A stretch of 64,000 nt of DNA from Nocardioides kribbensis (GCF_015070375.1 NZ_JADCLL010000009.1:1-64000), one strand, 5' to 3'. Shown: positions 1-9,042, counted from the stretch's first letter. Notes: generated by a model not told the origin, from the letters alone. Made by a program: numbers and translations.

Positions 1-106
1 ACCCGTTCGCCGCTCGTGTACCCCCGAAGAGGCCTTACCGCTCGACTTGCATGTGTTAAGCACGCCGCCAGCGTTCGTCCTGAGCCAGGATCAAACTCTC
101 CGTTGA
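1..106 (-). rRNA. rrs: 16S ribosomal RNA, 5' end only (cut by window edge)
   Basis: The reverse complement reads AGAGTTTGATCCTGGCTCAG near its start, followed by the universal early 16S helices. The 5' end near 106 is set by analogy with E. coli, where AGAGUUUGAUC starts at base 8. The variable stretch with GGTAAGGCCTCTTCGGGG and ACGAGCGGCGAACGG resembles Nocardioides-type 16S. Only about 106 of roughly 1,500 nt are present; the rest lies beyond position 1. Confidence 0.97.
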
Positions 107-169
107 AAAACAACACCCCACACCCACAAAGGACGCAAGGAAAAAGAGATGCCTGACAAGAACAAAACC

Positions 170-184
170 CTGACATGATGTCAG
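170..184 (-). other. Perfect palindrome in the rRNA leader
   Basis: Seven-base arms CTGACAT/ATGTCAG flank a single central base, in an AT-rich leader between the antitermination box and the 16S start. A hairpin here could take part in folding or RNase processing of the pre-rRNA leader. That role is inference. Confidence 0.35.
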
Positions 185-270
185 AATCATTGTCTTACCA
201 AAGAAACCATCAACCAACCCCCAAAAAGGAGATCAGCCAACGGGGCATAACAAACTAATTCGTCGACTAT

Positions 271-292
271 GACACACTGTTGAGTTCTCAAG
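271..292 (-). promoter_or_regulatory. rRNA antitermination (boxA-type) element in the leader
   Basis: The minus strand reads TTGAGAACTCAACAGTGTG, a sequence found at this place upstream of many actinobacterial 16S genes and regarded as the Nus-factor antitermination/processing site. It lies about 165 nt upstream of the 16S 5' end. The surrounding leader is clearly less GC-rich than the rest of the window. Confidence 0.6.
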
Positions 293-350
293 AATCAGAC
301 GCACACCGTCCCAGACCGTTTCCGACCCGGCGGCGGGGCTTGCGTTGCTA

Positions 351-379
351 ACGTTAGCGGAGCGAATTCTGCGGCGCAA
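351..379 (-). promoter_or_regulatory. Candidate rRNA operon promoter
   Basis: On the minus strand TTGCGC (374-379) and TAACGT (351-356) are 17 bp apart and lie about 60 bp upstream of the boxA-type element. Bases 380-650 hold no gene I can support: upstream promoter DNA, then the 3' flank of the hydroxy-acid oxidase gene. No other hexamer pair in this stretch looked better by eye. Confidence 0.45.
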
Positions 380-651
380 ACTCGCGCTTTTCGCATTCAA
401 TTCCGCTCACCACGCACACTACTGATCGCGGCTTTCGGCTTCCGCTCGAGGCGGTGGCCGTCTGCTCGCGATGCAGGCGTGAGGGTGGTCGACCCGGGGC
501 CGGGAACCCGATCCAGACCGGATCTTGTCCCCCGCCGCTCCCTGGCGACAGATGGAACGTTAGGCGACCTGTCCCCGCAGCGCCAAATCGAACGGGCGTG
601 ACGGCGGGCACAGGCCCCTGACGGCGCTCGGAACAGGGCTCGGCGAAGCGC

Positions 652-1695
652 TCAGAACGGCGCTGGCGACCCGACGACGTCGCGCGCGTCGGCCACCCGC
701 CGGCAGCCCGCGAGACGCATGGCCTCGACCAGCTCGGCCCGGATCCGGTCCTGCAGCCGGCCCACGCCGTGCTCCCCCTCGACGAGTGCCCACAGGGGCA
801 GGCGGCCCAGGAACGCGGCGTCGGCTCCGAGGCCGAGAGCGGCGAGCACGTCGGTGCCGGAGCCGAGGCCGCCGTCGACGTAGACCTCGGCGTCCTCGTC
901 GGCGAGCTCCCGCACGATCGCGGGCAGCGCGCGCGCCGGCGCCACCGCGCGGTCGAGCTGGCGTCCGCCGTGGTTCGACACCCAGACGGCGGCCGCACCG
1001 GCCTGGACACAGCGGCGCGCGTCGTCGGCACGCAGCACCCCCTTGGCGACGACCGGCAGCCCGGTGCGCTCGGCGAGCCAGTCGAGGTCGTGCGGCCCGA
1101 GGTCGAGGGCCTTCTCGGCACCGGGCTGCGTGTCGTGGCCCTCGTCGAAGTTGACCCGGGTGAACGCGGGGTCCACGACGTCCCAGACCCGGTCGCCGGC
1201 CGGCTCCCAGGACCCCACCACCGGGGTGTCGACCGTGAGCACGACGGCCCGGGCGCCGGCCGCCACCGCGCGCTCGAGCAGCGGCAGGGCGAGGGTCCGG
1301 TCGGAGGGGAGGTAGACCTGGAGCCACCAGGCGACCCCGGTGGCCGCGATGTCGGCGAAGGTCGACCCGGCGTTGCTGCTCACGACCATGAGGCCACCGG
1401 CCGCGGCCGTCGCGCGGGCCATCGCGAGCTCGCCGTCAGGGTGGACCGCACGCTGGAGCGAGGTGGGAGCGACGCCCACCGGTGTCTCGAGCCGGGTGCC
1501 GAGGACCTCGGTGGCGAGGTCGACGTCGGTCACGTCGTGCAGCACGTGGGGCAGGAACCGCACGTCGCGCCAGGCCGCCGCGGCCTCGTCGCGGCTGGTG
1601 CCGGCTCCGGCGCCGTGCGCGACGTACTCGTGCACGGGGGCGGGCAGGGACGCGCGGGCGCGCGCCTCGAGCCCGTCGACCCAGGACCTCGGCAC
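652..1695 (-). CDS. FMN-dependent alpha-hydroxy-acid oxidase/dehydrogenase (LldD family)
   Basis: This protein of about 347 aa belongs to the FMN TIM-barrel family that oxidises L-lactate and similar 2-hydroxy acids. The signature SNHGGRQLD carries the catalytic His and substrate-binding Arg. VAPTSLQRAVHPDGE near the N-terminus and VDGGLGSGTDVLAALGLGA near the C-terminus are the usual FMN-binding regions. A GTG at 1695 fits GAGGTGG about five bases upstream; GTG 1704 is an alternative. It starts 10 nt after the tyrS stop, so the two are probably co-transcribed. The substrate cannot be told: lactate, lactate monooxygenase-like activity, mandelate or glycolate are possible. Confidence 0.85.
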   Translation of the reverse strand: MPRSWVDGLEARARASLPAPVHEYVAHGAGAGTSRDEAAAAWRDVRFLPHVLHDVTDVDLATEVLGTRLETPVGVAPTSLQRAVHPDGELAMARATAAAGGLMVVSSNAGSTFADIAATGVAWWLQVYLPSDRTLALPLLERAVAAGARAVVLTVDTPVVGSWEPAGDRVWDVVDPAFTRVNFDEGHDTQPGAEKALDLGPHDLDWLAERTGLPVVAKGVLRADDARRCVQAGAAAVWVSNHGGRQLDRAVAPARALPAIVRELADEDAEVYVDGGLGSGTDVLAALGLGADAAFLGRLPLWALVEGEHGVGRLQDRIRAELVEAMRLAGCRRVADARDVVGSPAPF

Positions 1696-1705
1696 CCCGA
1701 CCACC

Positions 1706-2977
1706 TCAGACGACCTCGACGCCCTTGAAGCTCTTCTTGCCCTTGCGCAGCACCAGCCAGGTGCCGCCCACCAGGTCGTCGGAGGACGGCACGTGGTCGG
1801 GGTCGGTGACGCGGACGTTGTTGACGTAGGCCCCGCCCTCGGTGACGGTGCGGCGGGCCTCACCGCGACTCTTGGCCAGCCCGGCGCTCACCAGGAGGTC
1901 GAGGACGCCGGGCAGCCCGTCGGCCCGGTCGAGCCGCACGCTGCCGGCCTCCCGCAGCGCGGCGCCCAGGGTGTCGGCGCTGAGGCCGCCCATGTCGCCG
2001 CCGCCGAACAGCGCCGCCGACGCCGCCTGGATCCGGGCGGTCTCCTCGGCACCGTGCACCAGCGTGGTGACGTGCTCGGCCAGGGCCTTCTGACCGGCCC
2101 GCAGGAAGGGCTTCTCGGCGTGCTGGGCCTCCAGGGCCTCGATCTCGGCCCGCGGGAGGAAGGTGAAGATCCGCAGCAGCTCGCCGACCTTCTCGTCCTC
2201 GACGTTGAGCCAGAACTGGAAGAAGGCGTAGGGCGAGGTCAGGTCCGGGTCGAGCCACAGGGCGCCGCCCTCGGTCTTGCCGTACTTGGTGCCGTCGGTC
2301 TTGGTGATGAGCGGGGTGGCGAAGGCGTGCACGGACGCGCCGTCGGCACGACGCACGAGCTCGACCCCGCCGGTGAGGTTGCCCCACTGGTCGGAGCCGC
2401 CGAACTGCAGCGTGACGCCGTGGTCGCGGAAGAGCGCGAGGTAGTCCATCGACTGCAGCAGGACGTAGCTGAACTCGGTGTAGCTGATGCCCGACTCGAG
2501 GCGTCGGCGCACCGTGTCGCGGGCCAGCATGCGGTTGACCGGGAAGTGCTTGCCGATGTCGCGCAGGAAGTCGATGACCGAGAGTCCGCCGGTCCAGTCG
2601 AGGTTGTTGACCATCGTCGCTGCGTTGTCGCCCTCGAAGGAGAGGAACGGCTCGATCTGGGCCCGGACCCGCTGGACCCAGTCGGCGACCGTGTCGGCGG
2701 AGTTCAGGGTCCGCTCGCCGGAGTCGCGCGGGTCGCCGATCATGCCGGTCGCGCCGCCGACCAGGAGGTAGGGCGTGTGGCCGGCGTCCTGGAGGCGGCG
2801 CGCGGTGAGGATCTGGACCAGGTTGCCGAGGTGGAGGCTGGGCGCCGTGGGGTCGAAGCCGACGTAGTACCGCACGCTCCCGGCCGCCAGCGCCTCGCGC
2901 AGGGCGTCGAGGTCCGTCGTGTGGGCGAGGAGTCCGCGCCACGCGAGGTCGTCGGGGAGGGAGGGGTCGAGGGGCAC
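1706..2977 (-). CDS. tyrS: Tyrosyl-tRNA synthetase
   Basis: TyrS charges tRNA-Tyr in the cytoplasm. The 423 residues match the bacterial TyrRS length. Class I signatures are present: HLGNL (HIGH-type) after YYVGFDPTAPSL, and KYGKT (KMSKS-type) in the catalytic domain, plus the tyrosine-site motif GGSDQWGN. The C-terminus has an S4-like RNA-binding domain (SRGEARRTVTEGGAYVNN). The GTG start at 2977 is supported by GAAAGG upstream and gives the family length. The open frame continues far upstream, but that part looks like antisense of the divergent kinase gene. The hydroxy-acid oxidase follows 10 nt after the stop. Confidence 0.97.
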   Translation of the reverse strand: MPLDPSLPDDLAWRGLLAHTTDLDALREALAAGSVRYYVGFDPTAPSLHLGNLVQILTARRLQDAGHTPYLLVGGATGMIGDPRDSGERTLNSADTVADWVQRVRAQIEPFLSFEGDNAATMVNNLDWTGGLSVIDFLRDIGKHFPVNRMLARDTVRRRLESGISYTEFSYVLLQSMDYLALFRDHGVTLQFGGSDQWGNLTGGVELVRRADGASVHAFATPLITKTDGTKYGKTEGGALWLDPDLTSPYAFFQFWLNVEDEKVGELLRIFTFLPRAEIEALEAQHAEKPFLRAGQKALAEHVTTLVHGAEETARIQAASAALFGGGDMGGLSADTLGAALREAGSVRLDRADGLPGVLDLLVSAGLAKSRGEARRTVTEGGAYVNNVRVTDPDHVPSSDDLVGGTWLVLRKGKKSFKGVEVV

Positions 2978-3094
2978 GTCGGGCCTTTCGGGACGGACGG
3001 CGGGCGGGTCCCGCCGGGACAAGCCTGCCGCACGAGGACCACCGGCGCCCACCCGCCCACCCCGTCGGAGGATGAGCGACGCCGCCGCAGCGCC

Positions 3095-3114
3095 TATCGT
3101 GGCGCGCCAGGAGG
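3095..3114 (+). promoter_or_regulatory. Candidate -10 hexamer and strong ribosome binding site for the Ser/Thr kinase
   Basis: TATCGT at 3095-3100 fits the actinobacterial TAnnnT -10. AGGAGG at 3109-3114 lies seven bases before the TTG at 3122 and decides that unusual start. The same CCTATCGTGG string recurs at 4588 before the next gene. Confidence 0.45.
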
Positions 3115-3121
3115 TCAGACG

Positions 3122-4585
3122 TTGATCGCAGGCAGGTACACCCTCGACCGGGAGGTCGGGCGAGGGGGCATGGGCGCCGTGTGGCTCGGCCGCGACGAGG
3201 TGCTCGGACGCCAGGTGGCGGTCAAGCGGATCGGGCTGGCGCCGGGCGCCAGCGACGCCGACCTCCACCGCGCCGAGCGCGAGGCCAAGCTGGCGGCCCG
3301 GCTCAACCACCCCCACGTGGTGGCGGTCTTCGACCTCGTCGACGAGGGCGACCAGCAGTGGCTGGTGATGGAGTACGTCGAGGGCACCAACCTCTCCGGG
3401 CTGCTGCGGGACCGGGGCCGCCTCACCCCCGACCAGGCGGCGCCGCTGCTGGGACAGGCCGCCGACGCCCTCGCCGCGGCGCACGCCGCGGGCATCGTGC
3501 ACCGCGACGTGAAGCCGTCGAACATGCTGGTGACCGACGAGGGCCACCTCAAGCTGTCGGACTTCGGCATCGCGCGCGCCGAGGCCGACCCGTCGCTGAC
3601 CCAGACCGGCCTGGTGACGGGGTCGCCGGCCTACCTGGCGCCCGAGGTGGCCTCCGGGTCGACCGCGACCGACCGCAGCGACGTGTGGTCGCTCGGCGCC
3701 TCCCTCTACCACGCGCTGTCGGGCCACCCGCCCTACGAGGTCAAGGACAACGTGCTCGGCGCGCTCTACCGCATCGTGCACGAGGACCCTCCGCGGCTCG
3801 ACGACGCCGGCTGGCTGGCCCCGCTGCTCGAGCACACGATGACCCACGACCCGGCCGAGCGCTGGCCGATGCACCGGGTGCGGGACTTCCTCGCCGCCGG
3901 GCCGGGCTCGGCCGAGACCGCCGTGCTCCCCCGTGCCGGCTCCGGTGAGACCCAGCGGCTCTCGGTGCTCCCGCCCGTCTCGACGGGCGTGGCCCCCGTG
4001 GTCACCCCCGCCGCGGCGGCGGCCGCGACCGGGGGCCGGGCGGAACGCCCCCGGCGTGCGGGCCGGGTGCTGGCGGCAGCGCTGGCCCTCGTGGCCATCG
4101 CCGCGGTCACGGGGCTCGCCTTCGTGCTCGGCAACGACCGCGCCACCGAGCAGCCCGCCACCGCGGCCCCGGGCTCGGGGGGCAGCGCCTCGGGCAGCCC
4201 TGAGGCCTCGCCGTCGGGGTCGCCGTCGGGGTCGCCCTCCGGCTCCCCCTCGCCGACGGCGCAGCCGCGGCCCACCGCGGCGTCGATGACCGCCTTCGTC
4301 GACCAGTACATCCCCCTCGCCGCCTCCGACCCCGAGTCGGCGTTCGCCATGCTGACCCCGGCCTTCCAGCAGGCCAGCGGCGGGCTCGAGGGCTACCTGG
4401 GCTTCTGGGGCACGGTGCGGCGTGCCGAGGTGCTCGACGTGAGCGCCGACCCCGCGGCGGGCACGGTCAGCTACGTCTACCGGCGTCAGACCGAGGCGGG
4501 CGGCGGGCCCGTCGAGGAGTCGGTGACCCTCCAGCTGCAGCAGCAGTCCGACGGCAGCTACCTGATCGCCGGCGACCTGAGCTGA
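3122..4585 (+). CDS. Membrane-anchored Ser/Thr protein kinase (PknB-like) with a sensor-like C-terminus
   Basis: 487 aa from a TTG start with an excellent Shine-Dalgarno. The kinase domain (about 5-270) has the glycine loop GRGGMGAVW, Lys35 in VAVKRIG, the catalytic loop HRDVKPSN (His127), DFG and the SPAYLAPE segment. A linker, then one membrane span (about 312-335), then an outside linker of repeated GSPS units, then about 100 residues resembling an NTF2-like fold (TAFVDQYIPLAASDPESAF). There are no PASTA repeats, so this is not classic PknB. It probably phosphorylates cytoplasmic targets in response to an extracytoplasmic signal. It is followed by a hybrid histidine kinase with the same -10-like sequence; joint function is inference. 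Confidence 0.9.
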   Translation: MIAGRYTLDREVGRGGMGAVWLGRDEVLGRQVAVKRIGLAPGASDADLHRAEREAKLAARLNHPHVVAVFDLVDEGDQQWLVMEYVEGTNLSGLLRDRGRLTPDQAAPLLGQAADALAAAHAAGIVHRDVKPSNMLVTDEGHLKLSDFGIARAEADPSLTQTGLVTGSPAYLAPEVASGSTATDRSDVWSLGASLYHALSGHPPYEVKDNVLGALYRIVHEDPPRLDDAGWLAPLLEHTMTHDPAERWPMHRVRDFLAAGPGSAETAVLPRAGSGETQRLSVLPPVSTGVAPVVTPAAAAAATGGRAERPRRAGRVLAAALALVAIAAVTGLAFVLGNDRATEQPATAAPGSGGSASGSPEASPSGSPSGSPSGSPSPTAQPRPTAASMTAFVDQYIPLAASDPESAFAMLTPAFQQASGGLEGYLGFWGTVRRAEVLDVSADPAAGTVSYVYRRQTEAGGGPVEESVTLQLQQQSDGSYLIAGDLS

Positions 4586-4589
4586 GCCC

Positions 4590-4595
4590 TATCGT
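4590..4595 (+). promoter_or_regulatory. Candidate -10 hexamer for the hybrid histidine kinase
   Basis: TATCGT, inside the string CCTATCGTGG also seen at 3093-3102 before the kinase gene. It lies just after the kinase stop codon and about 35 nt before the chosen GTG start. Confidence 0.35.
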
Positions 4596-4629
4596 GGGGC
4601 CCACCAATCGACGCCCGGGGGGACCTCAC

Positions 4630-7600
4630 GTGCAACCGGTGGATCTCTACCGCGACATCGTGGAGTCCTCCCCCGACGGGGTCTGGGTGGTCGACCTCGA
4701 GGGGCGCACGGTCTACGCCAACCGGGTCATCGCCCGCATGTGCGGCGTGCCGGAGCACGAGGCCATGGCGATGGACCTGCGCGAGGCGCTCGACCCCGGC
4801 GGGGTCGCCGACTTCGAGGCGCACCTGGCCGAGCTGCGCGAGGGCCGGGTGCGGGAGGCGCCGGTGGAGGTGCAGCTGCTGCGGCGCGACGGGGGCGTGC
4901 TGTGGACCCTGACCCGGGAGAGCCCGCTGCGCGACGAGCGGGGGCGCCTGACCCGCGTGATCTTCACCTTCACCGACTACACCGAGCGGCGGGCGACCAC
5001 CGAGGCCCTGCGCACCAGCGAGGCCAGCCTCGCCGAGGCCCAGCAGATCGCCCGCATCGGTGGCTGGCACTGGGACCTCGACAGCGGCCTGGTCACCGCC
5101 TCTCCCGCGCTGCTCGCGCTCTACGGGCTGCCCCAGGACGAGCCGCTGACCGACGTCGAGGGCTTCCTCGCCCGGGTGCACCCCGACGACCGGGCCGACG
5201 TCGAGCACGCGGTCTCCCAGGCCCTCGCCGGGCCCGAGGACCTGGCGTTCGTGGCCCGGATGCGGGCCGGGGAGGGCTGGGTCTGGACGAAGGGGCGCGG
5301 CCGCGTGCACGAGGCGGACGGGCGCCGGTGGATGGCCGGCACCCACCAGGACGTCACCGAGGCCCACGAGACCGAGCTGGCGCTGCAGGACCAGGTCGCC
5401 CAGAACGCCCTCATGCAGACCGTCGCCAGCGCCGCCAACCAGGCGAGGACCCTGGAGGAGGTGCTGCTCCAGGCGCGGTCGCTGGTGCTGCTGCACGACG
5501 ACTGGGTGCGCGGGCGCGCCTTCGTGCCGGTGGCGGACAGCGACGACCTCGCCCCGCTGCACCGCGGCGAGGTCGAGACCGCGGAGGACCTGAGCACCCC
5601 GGTCGAGACGGCCAACGAGCTCGCCCTGGCCCGGCGGGTCCTGCGCGAGCGGCGACCGCGGTGGGACGACGCCCGGCTCACCATCGGCTTCCCGGTCACG
5701 CTGGACGACGAGGTCTGCGCGGTCGTCACCCTCACCAGCGACCCGCCGCTCTACCGCCACGCCATGATCGAGGCGATGGTGGGGCTGGTCGCGGGCCAGC
5801 TGGGGCGCGTCGCCGAGCGCGAGCGCGACGACCGCGCCCTCGCGGCGGCCCGCGACGAGGCGATGGCCGCGTCGCTGCAGAAGTCGGAGTTCCTGGCCAC
5901 GATGAGCCACGAGATCCGCACCCCCCTCAACGGCGTCATCGGCCTCACCGACCTGCTGCTGCGCTCGGGCCTGGAGACACGGCAGCAGCGCCTGGCCTCC
6001 GGCGTGCAGGTGGCGGGACGCGCCCTGCTCGGCGTCATCAACGACATCCTCGACTTCTCCAAGATCGAGGCCGGGCGGCTCGAGCTGGAGACCCTCGACT
6101 TCGAGGTGCGGCTCGTGCTCGACCAGGTCGTCGGGGTGCTGGCCGAATCGGCGCGCACGCGCGGGCTCGACCTGTCGGTGTCCTGCCACCCCGACGTGCC
6201 GGTGGTGCTCGCCGGCGACCCGACCCGGCTCGCGCAGGTGCTCACCAACCTGGTCTCCAACGCGGTGAAGTTCACCGAGACCGGCGGGGTGGCCGTGCGC
6301 GTCACCGCCGCGCCGACGACGGGGCCCGCGGGCGACGGCGGGGTGCGCCTGGCGGTCTCGGTGAGCGACTCGGGGGTCGGGGTCGACCCGAGCGAGCTCG
6401 ACCACCTCTTCGAGCCCTTCACCCAGGCCGACGCCAGCACGACCCGGGTCTACGGCGGCACCGGTCTGGGCCTGGCCATCTCCCGCGAGATCGTCCACGC
6501 GATGGGAGGGGACATCACCTACGCCCCGCGCGACGGGGGCGGCAGCGTCTTCTCCTTCTCGGTGCCGCTGCGGGAGGCGGCCGGGGACGGCATCGACCCC
6601 GCCGAGGTCGAGGCCCGGACCCTGCTGTCGGGGCACCGGGTGCTGGTCGTCGACGACGTGGGCGCGAACCGGCTGATCCTCGAGGAGCAGCTGAGCTGGT
6701 GGGAGATCAGCACGGTCGGGGCGGCGTCGGCCGCCGAGGCCCTGGACGAGCTCGCCCGCGCCCGTGCCGCGGGCGACCCCTTCGACGCCGTCGTGCTCGA
6801 CCTGGTCATGCCCGGGGTCGACGGCCTCGGCCTGGCCCGCGCGGTGCGGTCCGACCCGGCGTGGGACGGGGTGCGGCTGCTCGTGCTCACCTCCACCCCG
6901 GCCGTCGCCCCCGAGGAGCTCGACGCCGCCGGCGTCGACGACTGGCTGGTCAAGCCCGTCGTCACCGGGGTCCTGCGCTCCACCCTCGTGCAGCTGCTGG
7001 GCTCGGCCACCTCCGGGGCGGCCGGCGACGGCGCCGGCCAGGACGCCGGCGAGAGCCGCACCCGCGAGCAGGACGACCCGGCCGTGCTCGGTCGGGTGCT
7101 CGTGGTCGAGGACAACGCGGTCAACCAGATGGTCGCCACGGGTCTGCTCGAGGCGCTGGGCTTCGAGGTCGTCACCGTCGACGACGGGGCCGAGGGGGTC
7201 GCCCGCGCCGCCGCGGAGGACTGGGACGTCATCCTCATGGACGTGCAGATGCCGCACATGGACGGCTACGCCGCCACCCGCGCCATCCGCGCCGCCGAGT
7301 CCGGTGCGCGCCGCCCCATCGTGGCCATGACGGCCGCGGCGGTGGAGGGTGAGCGCGAGCGCTGCCTCGAGGCCGGCATGGACGACTTCCTCACCAAGCC
7401 CGTCGACCCGACCGCCCTGGCGGCCACCCTCGGTCGCTGGCTGGGCGTCGAGGTCGAGATGCCCACCGCGCTGCGCCGCTCCGCCGCGCCGCAGGCGGTG
7501 GCGCAGCTCGACCTCGACCGGCTCGAGATGCTGCGCGAGGTCGACGAGGACGGCACCTACCTGGCCCGTGCCATCGGCAACTTCGTCACCAACGGCACCG

Positions 7601-7854
7601 AGACGCTCAGCCGGCTGCGGACGCTGTTGGCGCAGGACGCCGATCCGGCCGAGGTGCGCGGCTGCGCGCACAAGCTCGTGGGCGGCGCGCTCAACCTCGG
7701 CGCCCGCGACGCCGCCGAGGCCCTGCGTCGGGTCGAGCACGTGGCCGAGTCGGGCACCACGGAGGGCATCGAGGCGCTGCTGCCCGACGTGGAGGCCGAG
7801 CTGGCGCGGGCCGGGGCCGCCATGCTCGCCTGGCGCGACGCGACCCTGGGCTGA
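4630..7854 (+). CDS. Hybrid sensor histidine kinase with PAS, GAF-like, two receiver and HPt domains
   Basis: About 1074 aa, a complete phosphorelay in one cytoplasmic protein with no membrane span. Order: PAS (about 1-115), PAS (about 125-250), a GAF-like region (about 255-390), HisKA with ATMSHEIRTP (His near 426), HATPase_c (LTNLVSNAVKFTETG; GTGLGLAIS), receiver 1 (about 670-790, phospho-Asp near 722 in VLDLVMPG), receiver 2 (about 820-940, Asp near 870 in LMDVQMPHMDG) and an HPt domain with the histidine of AHKLVGGALNLGA near 1014. GTG 4630 is preferred over GTG 4594 because GGGGGGA precedes it and the -10-like TATCGT lies at 4590. The output partner is not adjacent. Confidence 0.93.
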   Translation: MQPVDLYRDIVESSPDGVWVVDLEGRTVYANRVIARMCGVPEHEAMAMDLREALDPGGVADFEAHLAELREGRVREAPVEVQLLRRDGGVLWTLTRESPLRDERGRLTRVIFTFTDYTERRATTEALRTSEASLAEAQQIARIGGWHWDLDSGLVTASPALLALYGLPQDEPLTDVEGFLARVHPDDRADVEHAVSQALAGPEDLAFVARMRAGEGWVWTKGRGRVHEADGRRWMAGTHQDVTEAHETELALQDQVAQNALMQTVASAANQARTLEEVLLQARSLVLLHDDWVRGRAFVPVADSDDLAPLHRGEVETAEDLSTPVETANELALARRVLRERRPRWDDARLTIGFPVTLDDEVCAVVTLTSDPPLYRHAMIEAMVGLVAGQLGRVAERERDDRALAAARDEAMAASLQKSEFLATMSHEIRTPLNGVIGLTDLLLRSGLETRQQRLASGVQVAGRALLGVINDILDFSKIEAGRLELETLDFEVRLVLDQVVGVLAESARTRGLDLSVSCHPDVPVVLAGDPTRLAQVLTNLVSNAVKFTETGGVAVRVTAAPTTGPAGDGGVRLAVSVSDSGVGVDPSELDHLFEPFTQADASTTRVYGGTGLGLAISREIVHAMGGDITYAPRDGGGSVFSFSVPLREAAGDGIDPAEVEARTLLSGHRVLVVDDVGANRLILEEQLSWWEISTVGAASAAEALDELARARAAGDPFDAVVLDLVMPGVDGLGLARAVRSDPAWDGVRLLVLTSTPAVAPEELDAAGVDDWLVKPVVTGVLRSTLVQLLGSATSGAAGDGAGQDAGESRTREQDDPAVLGRVLVVEDNAVNQMVATGLLEALGFEVVTVDDGAEGVARAAAEDWDVILMDVQMPHMDGYAATRAIRAAESGARRPIVAMTAAAVEGERERCLEAGMDDFLTKPVDPTALAATLGRWLGVEVEMPTALRRSAAPQAVAQLDLDRLEMLREVDEDGTYLARAIGNFVTNGTETLSRLRTLLAQDADPAEVRGCAHKLVGGALNLGARDAAEALRRVEHVAESGTTEGIEALLPDVEAELARAGAAMLAWRDATLG

Positions 7855-7865
7855 GCCCGGGCCGG

Positions 7866-8108
7866 TCAGCGGTCGGGGTCGGGAGGCGGCGGGCGGCGCT
7901 CCGGGCGCTCCCGGGGCAGGTCGCTCTCCGCCAGCGCGCCGTGGTTGGCGACCACGCTGGCCACCGGCGGGATCACCGCCGCCACCACGCTCATCACCAC
8001 CGCCGCCGAGGTCGACCACAGCCGGACGACGTTCCAGGCGAGCACGACCAGCACGAGGCAGGTGCCCATCAGCACCAGGTAGACCCGTCGTCGTCGCGCA
8101 CGCTGCAC
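7866..8108 (-). CDS. Small membrane protein, DUF3099-like
   Basis: 80 aa. A basic N-terminus (MQRARRRR) is followed by two hydrophobic segments (about 9-25 and 33-54, the second with VVMSVVAAVIPPVASVVANHG) and a charged, proline-rich tail. The layout and the VIPP.ASVVAN pattern resemble the actinobacterial DUF3099 family, function unknown. The GTG start lies 10 nt after the MpaB-type oxygenase stop, so it is probably the second gene of that transcript. Confidence 0.6.
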   Translation of the reverse strand: MQRARRRRVYLVLMGTCLVLVVLAWNVVRLWSTSAAVVMSVVAAVIPPVASVVANHGALAESDLPRERPERRPPPPDPDR

Positions 8109-8118
8109 GGCCCCGACG

Positions 8119-9036
8119 TTACGCCTGCCGCACCGGGCAGCCGGCGACCCCCGGCACAGGCCGGGTGCCGAGCGCAGCCACGTCGAAGCCGTCGGGGTAG
8201 GAGCGCACGTAGGGCAGGTCGTTGACGGTGCGCGCGCTCGTGCGGCTCGGGAACGCCCGCAGCAGCAGGCCGCGCGCCTTGAGCGCGCCGCGGGAAGCGG
8301 CCACGACGGCGGCCGGGGGCGCGGCGTACTGGAGGGCCGAGCGCAGCGGCGGATCCATGAGCGCGCGACTGAAGACCTCGACCGCCCGCGCGGCGGGGCG
8401 GGGGTAGAAGGTCAGCATCAGCCCGAGCGTGGCGTCGGCGACCCGGCGGGCGCCGGCGTCGGGGGCGAAGTGGACGGCCTCGTAGTCGTCGAGCAGCCGC
8501 TCGAAGCCGGCGTAGTCCTCCGGGACGTCGCGGATGCCGAGGTGGCGGCCGAGCTCACGGTAGTAGTTGACCGACGCCCGCAGCTCACCGTCGGTGAGCC
8601 GGCGCCAGCCGTAGTCGTCGACCCAGCGCTTGGGCACGACCACGAAGGTCGACAGCACGTAGCGCATCTCGTGCTCGGGGATGTCGTAGGAGCGGTGCAT
8701 CTGGTTGATGCGCCGCACGGCCGTGCGGGCCTCGGGGTGCTCGAAGCCGCGGAGCAGCGGCACCTCCAGCAGCAGCCCGGTGTCGTCGTAGCGCTTCTGC
8801 ACCGCCCCGGTGAACTGGCCGGTCTCGTCGAGGAGGCGACCGATGCCCGGCACGGCGTAGGTGCGGAAGAGCGCGAAGGAGAGGGCCTGGTTCATGTCCC
8901 AGGGCAGGTCGTAGGTGACGACGTTGCGGTAGATCTCGACGAAGTCGGTCTCGGGGTCGAGGCGGTCGTTGACCCGCCGCCAGTGGTCGCGGCCCACGCC
9001 GCCGAAGCGCTGCCCGCGCCAGGTGAAGGTCCTCAT
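8119..9036 (-). CDS. MpaB-type oxygenase domain protein (DUF2236/latex-clearing-related)
   Basis: 305 aa resembling the MpaB/Lcp-like haem oxygenase family, which includes the mycophenolic-acid oxygenase MpaB and rubber oxygenases. Recognisable parts are RNVVTYDLPWDMNQALSFAL, INQMHRSYDIPEHEMRYVLS with the conserved His, and a C-terminal helical region. No signal peptide is seen. It is divergent from a TetR regulator, with a palindrome between the two, and seems leaderless. It is likely repressed by that regulator until a hydrophobic substrate appears; this is inference from arrangement. Substrate unknown. Confidence 0.75.
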   Translation of the reverse strand: MRTFTWRGQRFGGVGRDHWRRVNDRLDPETDFVEIYRNVVTYDLPWDMNQALSFALFRTYAVPGIGRLLDETGQFTGAVQKRYDDTGLLLEVPLLRGFEHPEARTAVRRINQMHRSYDIPEHEMRYVLSTFVVVPKRWVDDYGWRRLTDGELRASVNYYRELGRHLGIRDVPEDYAGFERLLDDYEAVHFAPDAGARRVADATLGLMLTFYPRPAARAVEVFSRALMDPPLRSALQYAAPPAAVVAASRGALKARGLLLRAFPSRTSARTVNDLPYVRSYPDGFDVAALGTRPVPGVAGCPVRQA

Positions 9037-9042
9037 GGAGCC

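Noticed and set aside
1340..3121. Long plus-strand open frame continuous with the Ser/Thr kinase
   Set aside because: It is antisense to tyrS and the hydroxy-acid oxidase, has no kinase-family homology, and the kinase has its own ribosome binding site at 3109.
2978..3874. Upstream extension of the tyrS frame
   Set aside because: The extra residues are antisense to the kinase domain. TyrRS length and the Shine-Dalgarno point to GTG 2977.
4180..4260. Tandem repeat in the Ser/Thr kinase as a mobile or regulatory repeat
   Set aside because: It encodes an in-frame GSPS linker typical of surface-exposed segments; no flanking structure.
4558..8019. 1153-codon minus-strand open frame
   Set aside because: Composition rich in Gly, Ala, Arg and Val with no motif; it mirrors the hybrid kinase gene. 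A GC-codon-bias shadow.
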